A DNA stretch of 64,000 nt from Croceibacterium xixiisoli (lineage in GTDB: Bacteria > Pseudomonadota > Alphaproteobacteria > Sphingomonadales > Sphingomonadaceae). Below, in pieces: positions 1 to 8,901 of this stretch. The DNA is taken from contig NZ_WTYJ01000002.1 in NCBI RefSeq assembly GCF_009827305.1, forward strand, positions 62,001-126,000. Direction: 5' to 3'. A model generated the notes under the pieces. It saw nothing but the letters and a program-made list of their open reading frames with translations. It was not told the origin of the DNA and made no database searches. The position numbers were made by a program, and so were the translations under genes. Position 1 is the stretch's first letter. Every line of letters begins with the position of its first letter.

Positions 1-306
1 CCCTCGGAATATGTTCCGTGGCAGAAAGACAACAAGATTTGCTTCCTGCGTATCGAAGGAACTCAGTGGGGTGGCGTTCCAATGAACGTCGAATTGCGTC
101 TGTCGGTTGAAGACAGCCCCAATGCGGCCGCTTGCGTCGTGGATGCAATTCGCTGCTGCAAGGTCGCGCTCGAGCGCGGCGAAAGCGGGGTGCTGATCGC
201 GCCCTCGGCTTATTATTGCAAGCACCCAGTCGAGCAGTTCAGCGATGACACCGCTCGGCAGATGCTGGGCGTCTATATTGCCGGTCGAGCAGAGGCCGCT
301 GAATAA
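1..306 (+). CDS. ino1: Inositol-3-phosphate synthase (myo-inositol-1-phosphate synthase), 3' end only
   Basis: The last 101 codons of a gene that begins before the window, read in frame from base 1. The protein end matches the C-terminal part of bacterial/archaeal inositol-1-phosphate synthases: SDYVPW-like PSEYVPW near the start, then GGVPMNVELRLSVEDSPN and DAIRCCKVALERG, which are hallmark segments of the family, and a closing PVEQFSDDTAR stretch. The enzyme converts glucose-6-phosphate to 1L-myo-inositol-1-phosphate using NAD+ in the cytoplasm. The gene is followed after 71 bases by an inositol-phosphate cytidylyltransferase-like gene, so its product probably feeds CDP-inositol formation. 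The catalytic N-terminal NAD domain lies outside the window. The family call is firm; the physiological role is inferred from the neighbour. Confidence 0.88.
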   Translation, partial: PSEYVPWQKDNKICFLRIEGTQWGGVPMNVELRLSVEDSPNAAACVVDAIRCCKVALERGESGVLIAPSAYYCKHPVEQFSDDTARQMLGVYIAGRAEAAE

Positions 307-377
307 GCGGTCCTGTCCTTGATTATCGGCACCATCTCGACATTGTTTCTTCGCTCTCGGCACCGGGCGGCCAAATC

Positions 378-1136
378 ATGGACGCGTTGATCATAGCAGC
401 GGGTTTCGGGACGCGGCTTCGACCGGTTTCCGATTGCAAACCGTTGACACCGATCCTCGGTATACCGTTGCTGGAACTTGGTATCCGGCAATCGGTTGCC
501 GCGGGCGTGCGTCGCGTCGTGGTTGTCACGGGTTACCAGGCCGATCTGATCGAAGCCGAACTGCCCCGGCTTTCGCGAAGCGTGAACATTCCGGTTGTCG
601 CTCAACGGGTCGAAAATTGGTCGCAGCCCAACGGTCATTCCGTGATCGCGGGCGCGGCGCAAATCGATGGCGATTACTTGCTGATGATGGCGGATCACAT
701 CTTTTCGTCCACCATCTTGAGCAATTTGGCGCAACAGGGGCGCCCCGACCGCGGTGTCACCCTCGCCATCGACCGCCGCATCACAGGGCCATTGATCGAT
801 CCAGACGATGCCACATGGGTCGAAACTGGCGACCAAGGCTGCATCAGGTCGATTGGCAAAAGCATCTCCGCTTACGACGCCGTTGATTGCGGCGCATTTC
901 TGGCCACGCCCGAACTCGCTGCTGCAATCGAAGCGGCCATCGCCGCAGGGTGTCCGGGCAGCCTGTCCGACGGGATGCAGCGGCTCGCTGACGTTGGGCG
1001 CGCGGCAACAATGGATGTCGGTGACGCGTGGTGGATCGATGTCGATGACGCGCGCGCATACGACTTGGCCGAGATCGGAGTCGTATCCTGGCTTGGCGAT
1101 ATCTACGAGAATCGCCTTGCAGAAGCTGCGAAGTGA
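378..1136 (+). CDS. Nucleotidyltransferase resembling CTP:inositol-1-phosphate cytidylyltransferase
   Basis: A 252-residue protein with the nucleotidyltransferase N-terminal signature AAGFGTRLRPVSD at residues 7-19. Further on it has LLMMADHIFSS, a SIGKSISAYDAVDCGAFL block and WWIDVDD near the C terminus. This order (MADH/MGDH, the IGK...FD.VD.G block, W.DVD) is how I remember the cytidylyltransferase half of the bifunctional IPCT-DIPPS enzymes that make CDP-inositol. The inositol-1-phosphate synthase gene immediately upstream would supply the substrate. There is no fused CDP-alcohol phosphotransferase domain here; a separate one is encoded at 27094-27771. A generic sugar-1-phosphate or phosphocholine nucleotidyltransferase is the alternative. 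The start is the only ATG giving the full GTRLRP fold; no strong ribosome site was seen. Confidence 0.72.
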   Translation: MDALIIAAGFGTRLRPVSDCKPLTPILGIPLLELGIRQSVAAGVRRVVVVTGYQADLIEAELPRLSRSVNIPVVAQRVENWSQPNGHSVIAGAAQIDGDYLLMMADHIFSSTILSNLAQQGRPDRGVTLAIDRRITGPLIDPDDATWVETGDQGCIRSIGKSISAYDAVDCGAFLATPELAAAIEAAIAAGCPGSLSDGMQRLADVGRAATMDVGDAWWIDVDDARAYDLAEIGVVSWLGDIYENRLAEAAK

Positions 1137-2398
1137 TGGCGGCGTTGCAGCGGCCCTATCTGTTCGATGCGACGCGGTTGATTTCGCGAAGTTGGACGCG
1201 TCGGTATTCGACCGGGATTGATCGCGTCTGCTATGCCTATCTCGATAATTTTCGCGTTCGAGCCCAGGCGGCGGTGCAGGTTCGCGGGCTGTTGCGGATT
1301 CTGACGCCGGCGCACTCGGACGAGCTATTCGATATGTTGCGGGGGCCCGACACCGCATTTCGCCGCAAGCTTGCGGCGTTCGCTCCGCGTGCACTAACCT
1401 GTGGGGCCTCGCAAATCGATGGTGACGGCGCCTTCTATATCAATGTCAGTCACACTGATTTCGACCTGGCGCGGCACACCCAATGGGTCGAGCGCAATCG
1501 GGTCCGGCCGCTGTATCTGATCCATGATCTGATACCCATCACGCATGCGCAATATTGCACGGAACGGGCGACGGCGCGGCATCGGGGGCGCGTTGTCAAT
1601 GCGCTGCGGAATGCCGCCGGCATCATCGTCAATTCCGAGGCGACGGAGCAGGAACTGGCGCGGTTTTCTGCCCGCGAGAATCTGCGGCAGCCTCCTGTTC
1701 TTGCGGCGTCTCTTGCCGGGGCAGACCTGCCGAAATCTTCCGCGCCGATCGCGGGCGCGCCTGCCTATTTCGTCTGTGCCGGAACGATCGAGAGCCGCAA
1801 GAACCATATCTTGCTGCTCCAACTCTGGCTTCGTTTGATCGGGCAACTGGGCGACCGAACGCCGCAACTGGTCATTATCGGCCAATGGGGCGCGAATTCA
1901 GAGCCGGTGCGGGCCATGCTGCAAGGATCGGCGGCGTTGCGCCGCCACGTGACCGTGTTGAATCGCTGCTCTGATGCGGAATTGGGGAAATGGATCGCGG
2001 GCGCCAGGGCACTGCTCATGCCCACCTTGGCCGAGGGGTTCGGATTGCCGTTGGTGGAAGCGTTCAAGCTGGGCACGCCGGTGATCGCGAGCGACCTTCC
2101 TTGCTTCCGGGAAACGGGTCAAGGTGTTCCGATCTTGCTGGACCCGTTCGATATCGAGGCATGGTTTGGCATGATCCGGTCGTTCGACAGCCATCCGGAA
2201 CGCGCGCGCCAGATGATGTCGATGGCGACCTATCGGGCGCCCACGTGGGAACAGCATTTTTCAGCAGTGGAAGCATGGTGCGCTTCGTTGCCGCCGCTTT
2301 CGTTCGCAAAGCAGGATGCGCGATCACGGGCAAATCACCTTAGGGGGCGGGCTCCATTGCGTCCCGAGACTGGACTTTCCAATGCGCTTGTCGAGTGA
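1136..2398 (+). CDS. Glycosyltransferase, GT4 type
   Basis: A 420-residue family-4 glycosyltransferase (GT-B fold). The C-terminal domain shows VCAGTIESRKNH, a donor-site entry motif, and EGFGLPLVEAFKLGTPVI with the E-x7-E pair that binds the nucleotide sugar. LIHDLIPI and IIVNSEATEQEL are typical linker elements. The start is taken as the ATG at 1136, which overlaps the upstream TGA (TGATG); a GTG three bases earlier is also possible. It lies in the capsule locus just before the export genes, so it probably adds one sugar to the polysaccharide repeat or its primer. Acceptor and sugar cannot be told from sequence. Confidence 0.85.
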   Translation: MAALQRPYLFDATRLISRSWTRRYSTGIDRVCYAYLDNFRVRAQAAVQVRGLLRILTPAHSDELFDMLRGPDTAFRRKLAAFAPRALTCGASQIDGDGAFYINVSHTDFDLARHTQWVERNRVRPLYLIHDLIPITHAQYCTERATARHRGRVVNALRNAAGIIVNSEATEQELARFSARENLRQPPVLAASLAGADLPKSSAPIAGAPAYFVCAGTIESRKNHILLLQLWLRLIGQLGDRTPQLVIIGQWGANSEPVRAMLQGSAALRRHVTVLNRCSDAELGKWIAGARALLMPTLAEGFGLPLVEAFKLGTPVIASDLPCFRETGQGVPILLDPFDIEAWFGMIRSFDSHPERARQMMSMATYRAPTWEQHFSAVEAWCASLPPLSFAKQDARSRANHLRGRAPLRPETGLSNALVE

Positions 2399-3542
2399 CG
2401 AATTCAGCGCGCGTGCATCCGAAGCGCCGCAAACCAAGAAAGATACCGTGTTCAAGAAGTTAAAGTTGGTGAGCCCGATATTCCTGGCGACGGTCGTAGT
2501 GCCGACGCTGATTGCGGTGCTGTATTTCGGCTTTTTGGCCAACGACATCTATGTGTCGGAGTCACGCTTCGTCGTGCGCAGCCCCAGCAAAAGCAACATA
2601 TCACCCTTGGGCGCTGTGCTCAGCGGCGGTGGGCTGACGGGCGCCAGTGAAGAGAGCAGCGCGGTGACCGAATATCTGGAGTCCCCGGCCGCCCTTGCGG
2701 ATGCCGATGGCGACGGGCTGATACGCAAGGCCTATAGCGCTCCCGAAATTTTCTGGTTCGACCGGTTTGGCGGGATATCGGGCTCCACCAGGGAGCAACT
2801 CTTCCAATATTTTCTGACCAAGGCCACGGTCGTCCACGAACCCACGACGCAGGTCACCCGGCTGACGGTCCGGGCCTATAGTGCCAAAGATGCCCAACGG
2901 ATCAACAGCCGGCTGCTGCAGAACTCGGAAGCCCTCGTCAATCGCCTGTCGGAACGTGCGCGGACCGACTCGATCCGGGTCGCGCAGGGGGAGGTGGATG
3001 CCGCCAAGGCTGTTGCCCGCGAAGCCGCAGTGGCCCTTGCGCGCTATCGCAATCGTGAAGGCATCATCGACCCCGAGAAGGAAGCGGAGGTCCGGCTGCA
3101 AATGATCTCCAAGCTTCAGGACGAACTCATCGCGGCGCGGACGCAGTTGCAACAGATGCAGACCTACACGCCCCAGGCGTCGCAAATTCCCTTCTTGCGT
3201 ACGCAGATCCAGTCGCTCCAGGGTGAGATCGACGAGCAGACGGCGGGGGTTGCGGGCGGAAGCCGCTCGCTTTCGGCGGCGGCCGTGCAGTATCAGCAGC
3301 TGCTACTCGATTCCGAACTGTCGCAAAAGCAACTGGCGGCGGAACTTGTTTCCTTGCGCGATGCGCAGGGAGAGGCGCGCCGCAAACGGGCTTATGTCGA
3401 GCGCATATCCGAACCGAATGCCCCGGACTATGCCGTGGAACCGCGCCGCGCGCGCGGGATTGTCGCGACCTTCATTCTGGGCCTGCTTGCCTGGGGCGTA
3501 TTGTCGACGTTGATGGTCGGAATCCGTGAGCATCGCGATTAA
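2382..3542 (+). CDS. Capsule export inner-membrane protein, KpsE/CtrB/BexC family
   Basis: A 386-residue polysaccharide co-polymerase-type protein of ABC-dependent capsule systems. It has a membrane helix at about residues 31-52 followed by VSESRFVVRSPSK, a family-typical segment. A long periplasmic region is rich in heptad-like Q/E/A repeats (coiled coil, roughly residues 190-340), and a second helix near residues 360-380 precedes a short cytoplasmic tail. The N and C termini therefore face the cytoplasm, and the protein should bridge the ABC transporter to the outer-membrane KpsD/Wza-like protein encoded at 7200. The chosen ATG at 2382 lies inside the 3' end of the preceding gene (17-base overlap); an ATG at 2316 would add 22 residues that do not look like this family. 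The next gene overlaps by one base. Confidence 0.9.
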   Translation: MRLSSDEFSARASEAPQTKKDTVFKKLKLVSPIFLATVVVPTLIAVLYFGFLANDIYVSESRFVVRSPSKSNISPLGAVLSGGGLTGASEESSAVTEYLESPAALADADGDGLIRKAYSAPEIFWFDRFGGISGSTREQLFQYFLTKATVVHEPTTQVTRLTVRAYSAKDAQRINSRLLQNSEALVNRLSERARTDSIRVAQGEVDAAKAVAREAAVALARYRNREGIIDPEKEAEVRLQMISKLQDELIAARTQLQQMQTYTPQASQIPFLRTQIQSLQGEIDEQTAGVAGGSRSLSAAAVQYQQLLLDSELSQKQLAAELVSLRDAQGEARRKRAYVERISEPNAPDYAVEPRRARGIVATFILGLLAWGVLSTLMVGIREHRD

Positions 3543-4345
3543 TGATCGAAACTGCGCCTGACCAGCCTGCGGCGTCCAGCAGTTGGAGCATCCAGTGCCG
3601 CGTGCTTGGTGCGCTGCTCATCCGCGAAATGCTGACGCGTTACGGTCGGCATAATCTCGGGTTTCTGTGGCTCTTCGTCGAACCAATGATGTTCACGCTG
3701 GGCGTGACTGCGTTGTGGACCGCGACCAAATCGGTGCACGGCAGCGATCTGCCGATCGTCGCCTTCGCTTTGACGGGCTATTCCAGCGTGCTCCTGTGGC
3801 GGAACATGCCGGGGCGCTGCATCGGCGCGCTGTGGGCCAATCTGGCCCTGATGTACCATCGCAACATCAAGGTGCTCGACGTCTATCTCGCGCGCGTCTT
3901 GCTGGAATTCGGAGGGGCGACGATTTCGTTCGCCACATTGTCCGTCCTTTTTATCACGCTTGGCTTGTTGAAGCCGCCCGAAGACATGCTGCAGGTCGTC
4001 GGCGGATGGTTGAGCATTGCCTGGTTCGGGACCGCACTGGCAATCTGGATCGGCGCCTTATCGCATGAGAACGAGCTTGTGGACAAGCTTTGGCACCCGT
4101 TTTCCTATCTGTTGTTCCCGCTGTCGGGTGCGGGATTCATGGTAGATGCCTTGCCCCATCAGGCGCAGGAGATCGTTCTGTATATTCCTATCGTCCACGG
4201 CGTCGAATTCGTGCGGGAAGGCTATTTCGGATCGAGGGCGAGAGCGCATTACGATCTGGGTTATCTTTTGTCCTTCTGCCTTGTCCTCAGCCTGTTCGCG
4301 CTGATGCAAGTGCGCAAAGTGGCGCGCAATGTGGTGCCCGAATGA
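3542..4345 (+). CDS. kpsM: Capsule polysaccharide ABC transporter permease, KpsM/CtrC/BexB family
   Basis: A 267-residue ABC-2 type permease of usual length with about six membrane helices. The N-terminal stretch LGALLIREMLTRYGRHNLGF followed by WLFVEPMM is diagnostic of the KpsM family. The protein works with the ATPase encoded immediately downstream to move finished polysaccharide across the inner membrane. The start codon overlaps the stop of kpsE (TAATG) and the stop overlaps the next ATG (ATGA), which implies coupled translation and 1:1 production of the transporter parts. No odd residues were seen. Confidence 0.92.
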   Translation: MIETAPDQPAASSSWSIQCRVLGALLIREMLTRYGRHNLGFLWLFVEPMMFTLGVTALWTATKSVHGSDLPIVAFALTGYSSVLLWRNMPGRCIGALWANLALMYHRNIKVLDVYLARVLLEFGGATISFATLSVLFITLGLLKPPEDMLQVVGGWLSIAWFGTALAIWIGALSHENELVDKLWHPFSYLLFPLSGAGFMVDALPHQAQEIVLYIPIVHGVEFVREGYFGSRARAHYDLGYLLSFCLVLSLFALMQVRKVARNVVPE

Positions 4346-5862
4346 TCTCGCTGCGCGACGTCCACAAAGTCTATCACACGCGGCATGGCAACAAGGTCGT
4401 GCTCGACGGCGTCGGCTTCGACCTGAAAATGGGCGAGAAGCTGGGTGTCCTGGGGCGTAATGGAGCCGGGAAATCGACGCTGATCAGACTGATCAGCGGC
4501 GCCGAGTTGCCAACGTCGGGCACGATCGAACGGCATATGTCGGTGTCATGGCCGCTCGCATTTGGCGGGGCTTTCCAGGCGACATTGACCGGCATCGATA
4601 ATATTCGCTTTATCAGCCGAATCTACAATCAGGATTTTGAACGGAACCTGGCTTTTGTAGAAGATTTTGCGGAACTTGGGCCGTATTTGCGCGAACCTGT
4701 CCGGACTTATTCGTCGGGCATGCGCGCGCGCTTGGCATTTGCTATTTCGATGATCATCGAATTCGACTGTTTCCTGATCGACGAAGTCGGCGCGGTTGGC
4801 GATGCACGGTTTCACGCCCGTTGCAATTTCGAGCTTTTTCAGAAGCGTGCCGATCGTGCGATGATCATCATTTCGCACGATGCCGCGTATATACGCGAGC
4901 ATTGCGATCGTTGGGCCGTCCTGCACAACGCCAAATTGACCCTCTATGACGACTTCGAACTCGCTTATGGCGATTTCCGGATCCAGATTGGCCTGGATCC
5001 TCAACCGGTCGATGATCAGCGGCCGGTGACGAGCCGCCGCGCGCTCGTCGAAACCTCCCAGCACAGGTCTCTTCAGGACGAGCGGTTCATGATGCTCGCG
5101 CGCGAAGGTGATTGGCGGCGGGACGCGGGTCAGTGGAGTCTGTCGGAGGAAAGCTATGCAGCGGCCCTGGCGCTTTATCCCTATGAGCGCTCCCGCTGGG
5201 GTCAGCATGGCCATGTTACCCGGGCGAACGGGCTGCACGCGCGCGCGGAAGCATCGTATCGAACTGCCTGCGCGCTTGGAGTGCCGGTGCAGGATGTCCA
5301 TGATTTTTGGGTCTTCACCATGGCCGGCCAGTCTGTCGATCCACAGCGCTGGCCGCTTCGCGGATATGTGGCAGGCCCGGCGAGCAGCCAGGTGCCGGGC
5401 AGGCCCGACGTCGAACTGTTCGCGCGTATCCTGTGGTGTGAAGATCGAACCGATGACGGTGACATAGTCGATCTTCTCCGCAACAACGCAACATGTGACG
5501 AACTGTTGTCGGCGATGCTTCAGGATCAGCGCTTCGATGCAGCGCATCCTGGGTGGCCCAAGATTGTGCGAACGGATCAAAATCCGGTCCGTCCCAGTGA
5601 CGGGCCACGGGCGTTGCCGCAAGCGGACGCTCCGGATGGCGATGAAGAGGAAAGCGTAGCGGGCTGGATTCGCGATATTTGCGTGATTGCCCTGCCTGAG
5701 TCCGAACAGGATGAGACGCAAATATCCTTGAGCAAAATCCGCACGATGGAAAATGCTTGGCCTATCTTGGCATCGGCCGGAGCTTTTTCGGATTGGCCGC
5801 TCACCCAGTCCTTCCTTCGGGACATGGCAGGATCTCAAACGGAATCGCGGTCTCAAGCATGA
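4342..5862 (+). CDS. kpsT: Capsule ABC transporter ATPase (KpsT family) with a large C-terminal extension
   Basis: A 506-residue protein whose first ~220 residues are a complete KpsT-type ATPase: Walker A GRNGAGKST at residues 38-46 (preceded by G35-V-L), signature YSSGMRARLAF, Walker B CFLIDEV and the switch IISHD. KpsT proteins are normally about 220 residues, so some 280 residues are extra. The extension begins after the GDFRIQIG segment. Its first part looks helical and TPR-like (WSLSEESYAAALALYP, then ARAEASYRTACALG), followed by an unrecognised region with an acidic stretch (DAPDGDEEESVAG). The frame is open and uninterrupted, and the next gene overlaps its stop by four bases, so this is one fused protein and not a missed stop. 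The role of the extension is unknown; regulating export or docking a synthase is a guess. Confidence 0.9.
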   Translation: MISLRDVHKVYHTRHGNKVVLDGVGFDLKMGEKLGVLGRNGAGKSTLIRLISGAELPTSGTIERHMSVSWPLAFGGAFQATLTGIDNIRFISRIYNQDFERNLAFVEDFAELGPYLREPVRTYSSGMRARLAFAISMIIEFDCFLIDEVGAVGDARFHARCNFELFQKRADRAMIIISHDAAYIREHCDRWAVLHNAKLTLYDDFELAYGDFRIQIGLDPQPVDDQRPVTSRRALVETSQHRSLQDERFMMLAREGDWRRDAGQWSLSEESYAAALALYPYERSRWGQHGHVTRANGLHARAEASYRTACALGVPVQDVHDFWVFTMAGQSVDPQRWPLRGYVAGPASSQVPGRPDVELFARILWCEDRTDDGDIVDLLRNNATCDELLSAMLQDQRFDAAHPGWPKIVRTDQNPVRPSDGPRALPQADAPDGDEEESVAGWIRDICVIALPESEQDETQISLSKIRTMENAWPILASAGAFSDWPLTQSFLRDMAGSQTESRSQA

Positions 5863-7121
5863 AAAATGTGATGATCGACGGCTACAATCTGGGCATGGAG
5901 AAGGGGACGGGTATCGCCACCTATGCCCGTAATCTCAGCTTTGCGTTGCGCGACCTCGGTTATGGGGTTTCGGTCCTCTATGGCAAAAGATCCGCCGCTT
6001 CGCGTGACGAATTGTTGCGGGAGATTGGTTTCTTCGAGGGCGACACAGACCGCTCTCCCGCACGTGAATCGGTGGACCGGGTCGTCCATGCCTTGCGCGG
6101 GCCGCTGTCACGGTCGGCGGTCGAAGTTCCGATGACGGGCCGCGTCATCTCTGCGTCTTTTGCGGGCAGGATGCCCCATTATGACAAAATCTATAATGCT
6201 GTGAATGTCTTCCATCGCTCCCAGAGCGCTTTCAAGCTCTGGGGGCGGCTTTCCGACGTCGCGGTCCCGCAACGGCCCGACCTCGCACATTGGACCTATC
6301 CACTGCCATTGCGGGTCAAGGGTGTCCCCAATATCTACACGCTGCACGACCTTGTACCGCTGCGCTTGCCGCATACCACGTCCGACAACAAGCGACTCTA
6401 TCTGCGCCTGATTCGCCAATTGAAGGACCGGGCCGATCATATCGTCACCGTTTCCGAATGTTCGAAGCGTGACATAGTGGAAATCACGGGGATTTCGCCC
6501 AGCCGTGTGACCAATACCTACCAATCTGTCGATATCCCACTCGCTTTGCGCAACAAATCCGAGGAAGTGGTGGCACGCGAGGTCGAAGCGATTCTCGGGG
6601 TCGACTATAAGAATTATTATCTTTTCTGGGGGTCGCTCGAGCCGAAGAAGAATATCGGCCGGATGGTCCAGGCCTATATCGCCAGCGGGTCGACGGCTCG
6701 GCTGGTCATCATTGGCGCCCGAGCCTGGAAGGCTGAAGAAGAGACGCGTTTTCTGGGTGCCGAAGGGATCATCAATCTTTCGTACGTGCCTTTCGAGCTG
6801 TTGGTAAGCTTGATCCGCGGTGCGAAGGCCGCCTTGTTTCCGTCGCTATATGAAGGCTTTGGCTTGCCGATGCTCGAAGCGATGCTGCTCGGCACGCCGG
6901 TGATCTGTTCCGATAGCTCATCGCTGCCGGAGGTCGCCGGTGATGCGGCCGTCATGGTGGATCCTTATGATACGCCCGCTCTTGCCGAGGCTATCCGCCG
7001 CGTCGATGCCGATGCCGGACTGCGCGACGCGATGCGTGAGCGTGGCGTTCTTCAGGCGGCGCGTTTCACGCCAAAGCTTTATCGCGATCGCTTGCAGGCG
7101 GTCTATCAAGGTCTGATGTGA
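5859..7121 (+). CDS. Glycosyltransferase, GT4 type
   Basis: A 420-residue retaining GT-B glycosyltransferase. It opens with [20 protein letters not shown], the usual loop for sugar-nucleotide-dependent GT4 enzymes. It contains [12 protein letters not shown] and [13 protein letters not shown], then the donor-binding [19 protein letters not shown] with its E-x7-E motif. The ATG at 5859 overlaps the kpsT stop (ATGA). A longer reading frame starting at 5757 would only add residues antisense to no known domain and was not used. It sits between the transporter ATPase and the outer-membrane exporter gene and probably acts in assembly of the exported glycan. Confidence 0.86.
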   Translation: MKNVMIDGYNLGMEKGTGIATYARNLSFALRDLGYGVSVLYGKRSAASRDELLREIGFFEGDTDRSPARESVDRVVHALRGPLSRSAVEVPMTGRVISASFAGRMPHYDKIYNAVNVFHRSQSAFKLWGRLSDVAVPQRPDLAHWTYPLPLRVKGVPNIYTLHDLVPLRLPHTTSDNKRLYLRLIRQLKDRADHIVTVSECSKRDIVEITGISPSRVTNTYQSVDIPLALRNKSEEVVAREVEAILGVDYKNYYLFWGSLEPKKNIGRMVQAYIASGSTARLVIIGARAWKAEEETRFLGAEGIINLSYVPFELLVSLIRGAKAALFPSLYEGFGLPMLEAMLLGTPVICSDSSSLPEVAGDAAVMVDPYDTPALAEAIRRVDADAGLRDAMRERGVLQAARFTPKLYRDRLQAVYQGLM

Positions 7122-7199
7122 TGCGCCAACAGGGGATGATCGTACCGAAACGGATCGCAGAATGATCCAGCGCCTCAGTGCAAATGAAAGTCGAATGAA

Positions 7200-8414
7200 A
7201 TGACGGATCGTCGCAAACGGACTGATGGCAACAACCCTTCGGGCGCTGCCGCGATCCGCAACATGCTCGCCGTGGCCTGCCTTGCCGTACCGCTGGCCGC
7301 CTGTTCATCGCTTGGTGCCTCGGGACCGTCGACCTCGTCCGTGCGAAAGATCGAGGCGACGCAATATGATGGCAGCGATGTCAAAATCATCGATCTCGAC
7401 AATCAGGTAGTGCGGCGGGTTGCTGCCGTCCGGAACTCGCGCAATTTTTCGGAAATCTTTGGCGAAGCAGCGGTGGTCGATACCGTCATTGGTTATGGCG
7501 ATGCGCTGGACATTTCGATGTGGGAGGCGCCGCCCGCCGTATTGTTCGGGGCGATGGGCGCCGACGTGCGCCCCCCTGCCGGGATTTCCATCGCCCAGAG
7601 CGCTGCGCTTCCGGGGCAGGTGGTCGGCAATGACGGCCTGGTTTCGGTTCCTTTCGTCGGCCGCGTGCAGGCAGCGGGGCGCACCCCGGCCGAAGTACAA
7701 CACGAGATTTCCGCCCGTCTGAGGGGCAAGGCTAACGACCCGCAGGTCGTCGTCCGCCTGGTCCAGAACGAAACGCGCAATGTCACGATCATTGGCGAAG
7801 TGGCTGCCAGTCGCCGGGTGCCGCTCAGCGCCAGGGGCGAACGGCTGCTCGATGCCATTGCGGCTGCCGGTGGCTCCAGGCAACCTGTTGGAAAAACAAC
7901 GATCCAGTTGTCGCGCGGCGCAACGGTGGCCGCGATGGCGCTGGATGACATCATCCGCAATCCGGCGCAGAATGTCCGCCTGTTGCCAGACGATGTGGTC
8001 ACGGTCTTGTTCCAACCCTACAGCTTCATTGCGCTCGGCGCGGTTAACCAAAACGCGGAAGTGCCGTTTGAGGGTGGCGGGCTGACCTTGGCGCAGGCGC
8101 TGGGCCGAACAGGCGGCTTGCGTGATGAGCGCGCCGACATCCGCGGTGTCTTCGTGTTCCGCATGGAAGACCCTGCCGCGCTCGATCCGTCGGTTACGGC
8201 CACTGCTCGCACGACGCTCGATGGGCGGGTGCCGGTGGTCTATCGCTTGAATCTCTCGGATGCGTCGAGCCTCTTCGCCGCGCAGGACTTCGCCATTCGG
8301 GATCGCGATATCCTCTATATTTCAAATGCGCCGGGAACAGACCTCCAGAAGTTCCTGAACAGCCTCTCCACCGTGGCCTTTTCGGCAATCTCCGTCGGCA
8401 ATGCGGTGAGATGA
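7200..8414 (+). CDS. Outer-membrane polysaccharide export lipoprotein, KpsD/Wza-related
   Basis: A 404-residue exporter of the polysaccharide-export (Poly_export) superfamily. The N terminus has a hydrophobic signal with lipobox LAAC, placing the lipidated cysteine at residue 35. The n-region is long, and a second Met at residue 22 (base 7263) could be the true start. The segment VIGYGDALDISMWEAPP is the conserved entry of the export domain, followed by SVPFVGRVQAAGRTPAEV and two SLBB-like repeats (NVTIIGEV... and FIALGAVN...). It should form the outer-membrane channel that works with the KpsE/M/T parts. The gap of 78 bases to the preceding gene holds no recognisable terminator. Confidence 0.9.
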   Translation: MTDRRKRTDGNNPSGAAAIRNMLAVACLAVPLAACSSLGASGPSTSSVRKIEATQYDGSDVKIIDLDNQVVRRVAAVRNSRNFSEIFGEAAVVDTVIGYGDALDISMWEAPPAVLFGAMGADVRPPAGISIAQSAALPGQVVGNDGLVSVPFVGRVQAAGRTPAEVQHEISARLRGKANDPQVVVRLVQNETRNVTIIGEVAASRRVPLSARGERLLDAIAAAGGSRQPVGKTTIQLSRGATVAAMALDDIIRNPAQNVRLLPDDVVTVLFQPYSFIALGAVNQNAEVPFEGGGLTLAQALGRTGGLRDERADIRGVFVFRMEDPAALDPSVTATARTTLDGRVPVVYRLNLSDASSLFAAQDFAIRDRDILYISNAPGTDLQKFLNSLSTVAFSAISVGNAVR

Positions 8415-8487
8415 CGGTGATTGTCGGCGGCACCTTTCGTTTAGCGGCGCCAGCACGCCTGCGGTTCGTTTTGTAAGGGGTATATCA

Positions 8488-8901
8488 TTGTCATCCTATA
8501 TGCGTTTCGATGGGGCGGCACTGCCAGGTGGGGTGGGAAAAGATGGACCGAACGGTTCCCGCATGTCCGAGGGGCAAGAGGGCCATCTTTGCTTCGGCCC
8601 ATATTGCTCGCTTGAGCCCGGCGATTATGTCGCGGGATTTTACATGCGTGCGCTGCCCGGGTCGGTTTCCAATCTGATCAATTGCGATGTTTTTGCGCCG
8701 GAGAAGGGCGTCATCGCATTCAGATCCGTATCGAGCGGAACCTTATTTGACGATACGCTGACCCTCGTGTCGATGGATTTCCACCTTGACGACAGGTTGG
8801 ATAGTGTTGAGGCTCGGGCTTATGTCTATCCCGGCGTGCTGCTCGAAGTTACCGAACTGGTGGTGTTCTCAAAACGCCCGCGCAGCTGGAGCGGAAAGTG
8901 A
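8488..8901 (+). CDS. Small beta-sandwich protein of the capsule locus, function unknown
   Basis: A 137-residue protein predicted to be all-beta. The core EGHLCFGPYCSLEPGDYVAG resembles the G-x-L-x-x-GPY-x-x-L-x-PG-x-Y motif that I know from beta-sandwich domains attached to glycosyltransferases, so a glycan-facing role is plausible. I start it at TTG 8488 because AGGGG lies seven bases upstream; the in-frame ATG at 8500 is too far (19 bases) from that site. There is no signal peptide or membrane helix, so it is probably cytoplasmic. The stop overlaps the start of the next gene (GTGA). No enzyme motif was seen. Confidence 0.72.
   Translation: MSSYMRFDGAALPGGVGKDGPNGSRMSEGQEGHLCFGPYCSLEPGDYVAGFYMRALPGSVSNLINCDVFAPEKGVIAFRSVSSGTLFDDTLTLVSMDFHLDDRLDSVEARAYVYPGVLLEVTELVVFSKRPRSWSGK

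Noticed and set aside
273-1394. Open frame of 373 codons on the - strand over the nucleotidyltransferase
   Set aside because: The + strand genes there have clear motifs; this frame has none and crosses two of them.
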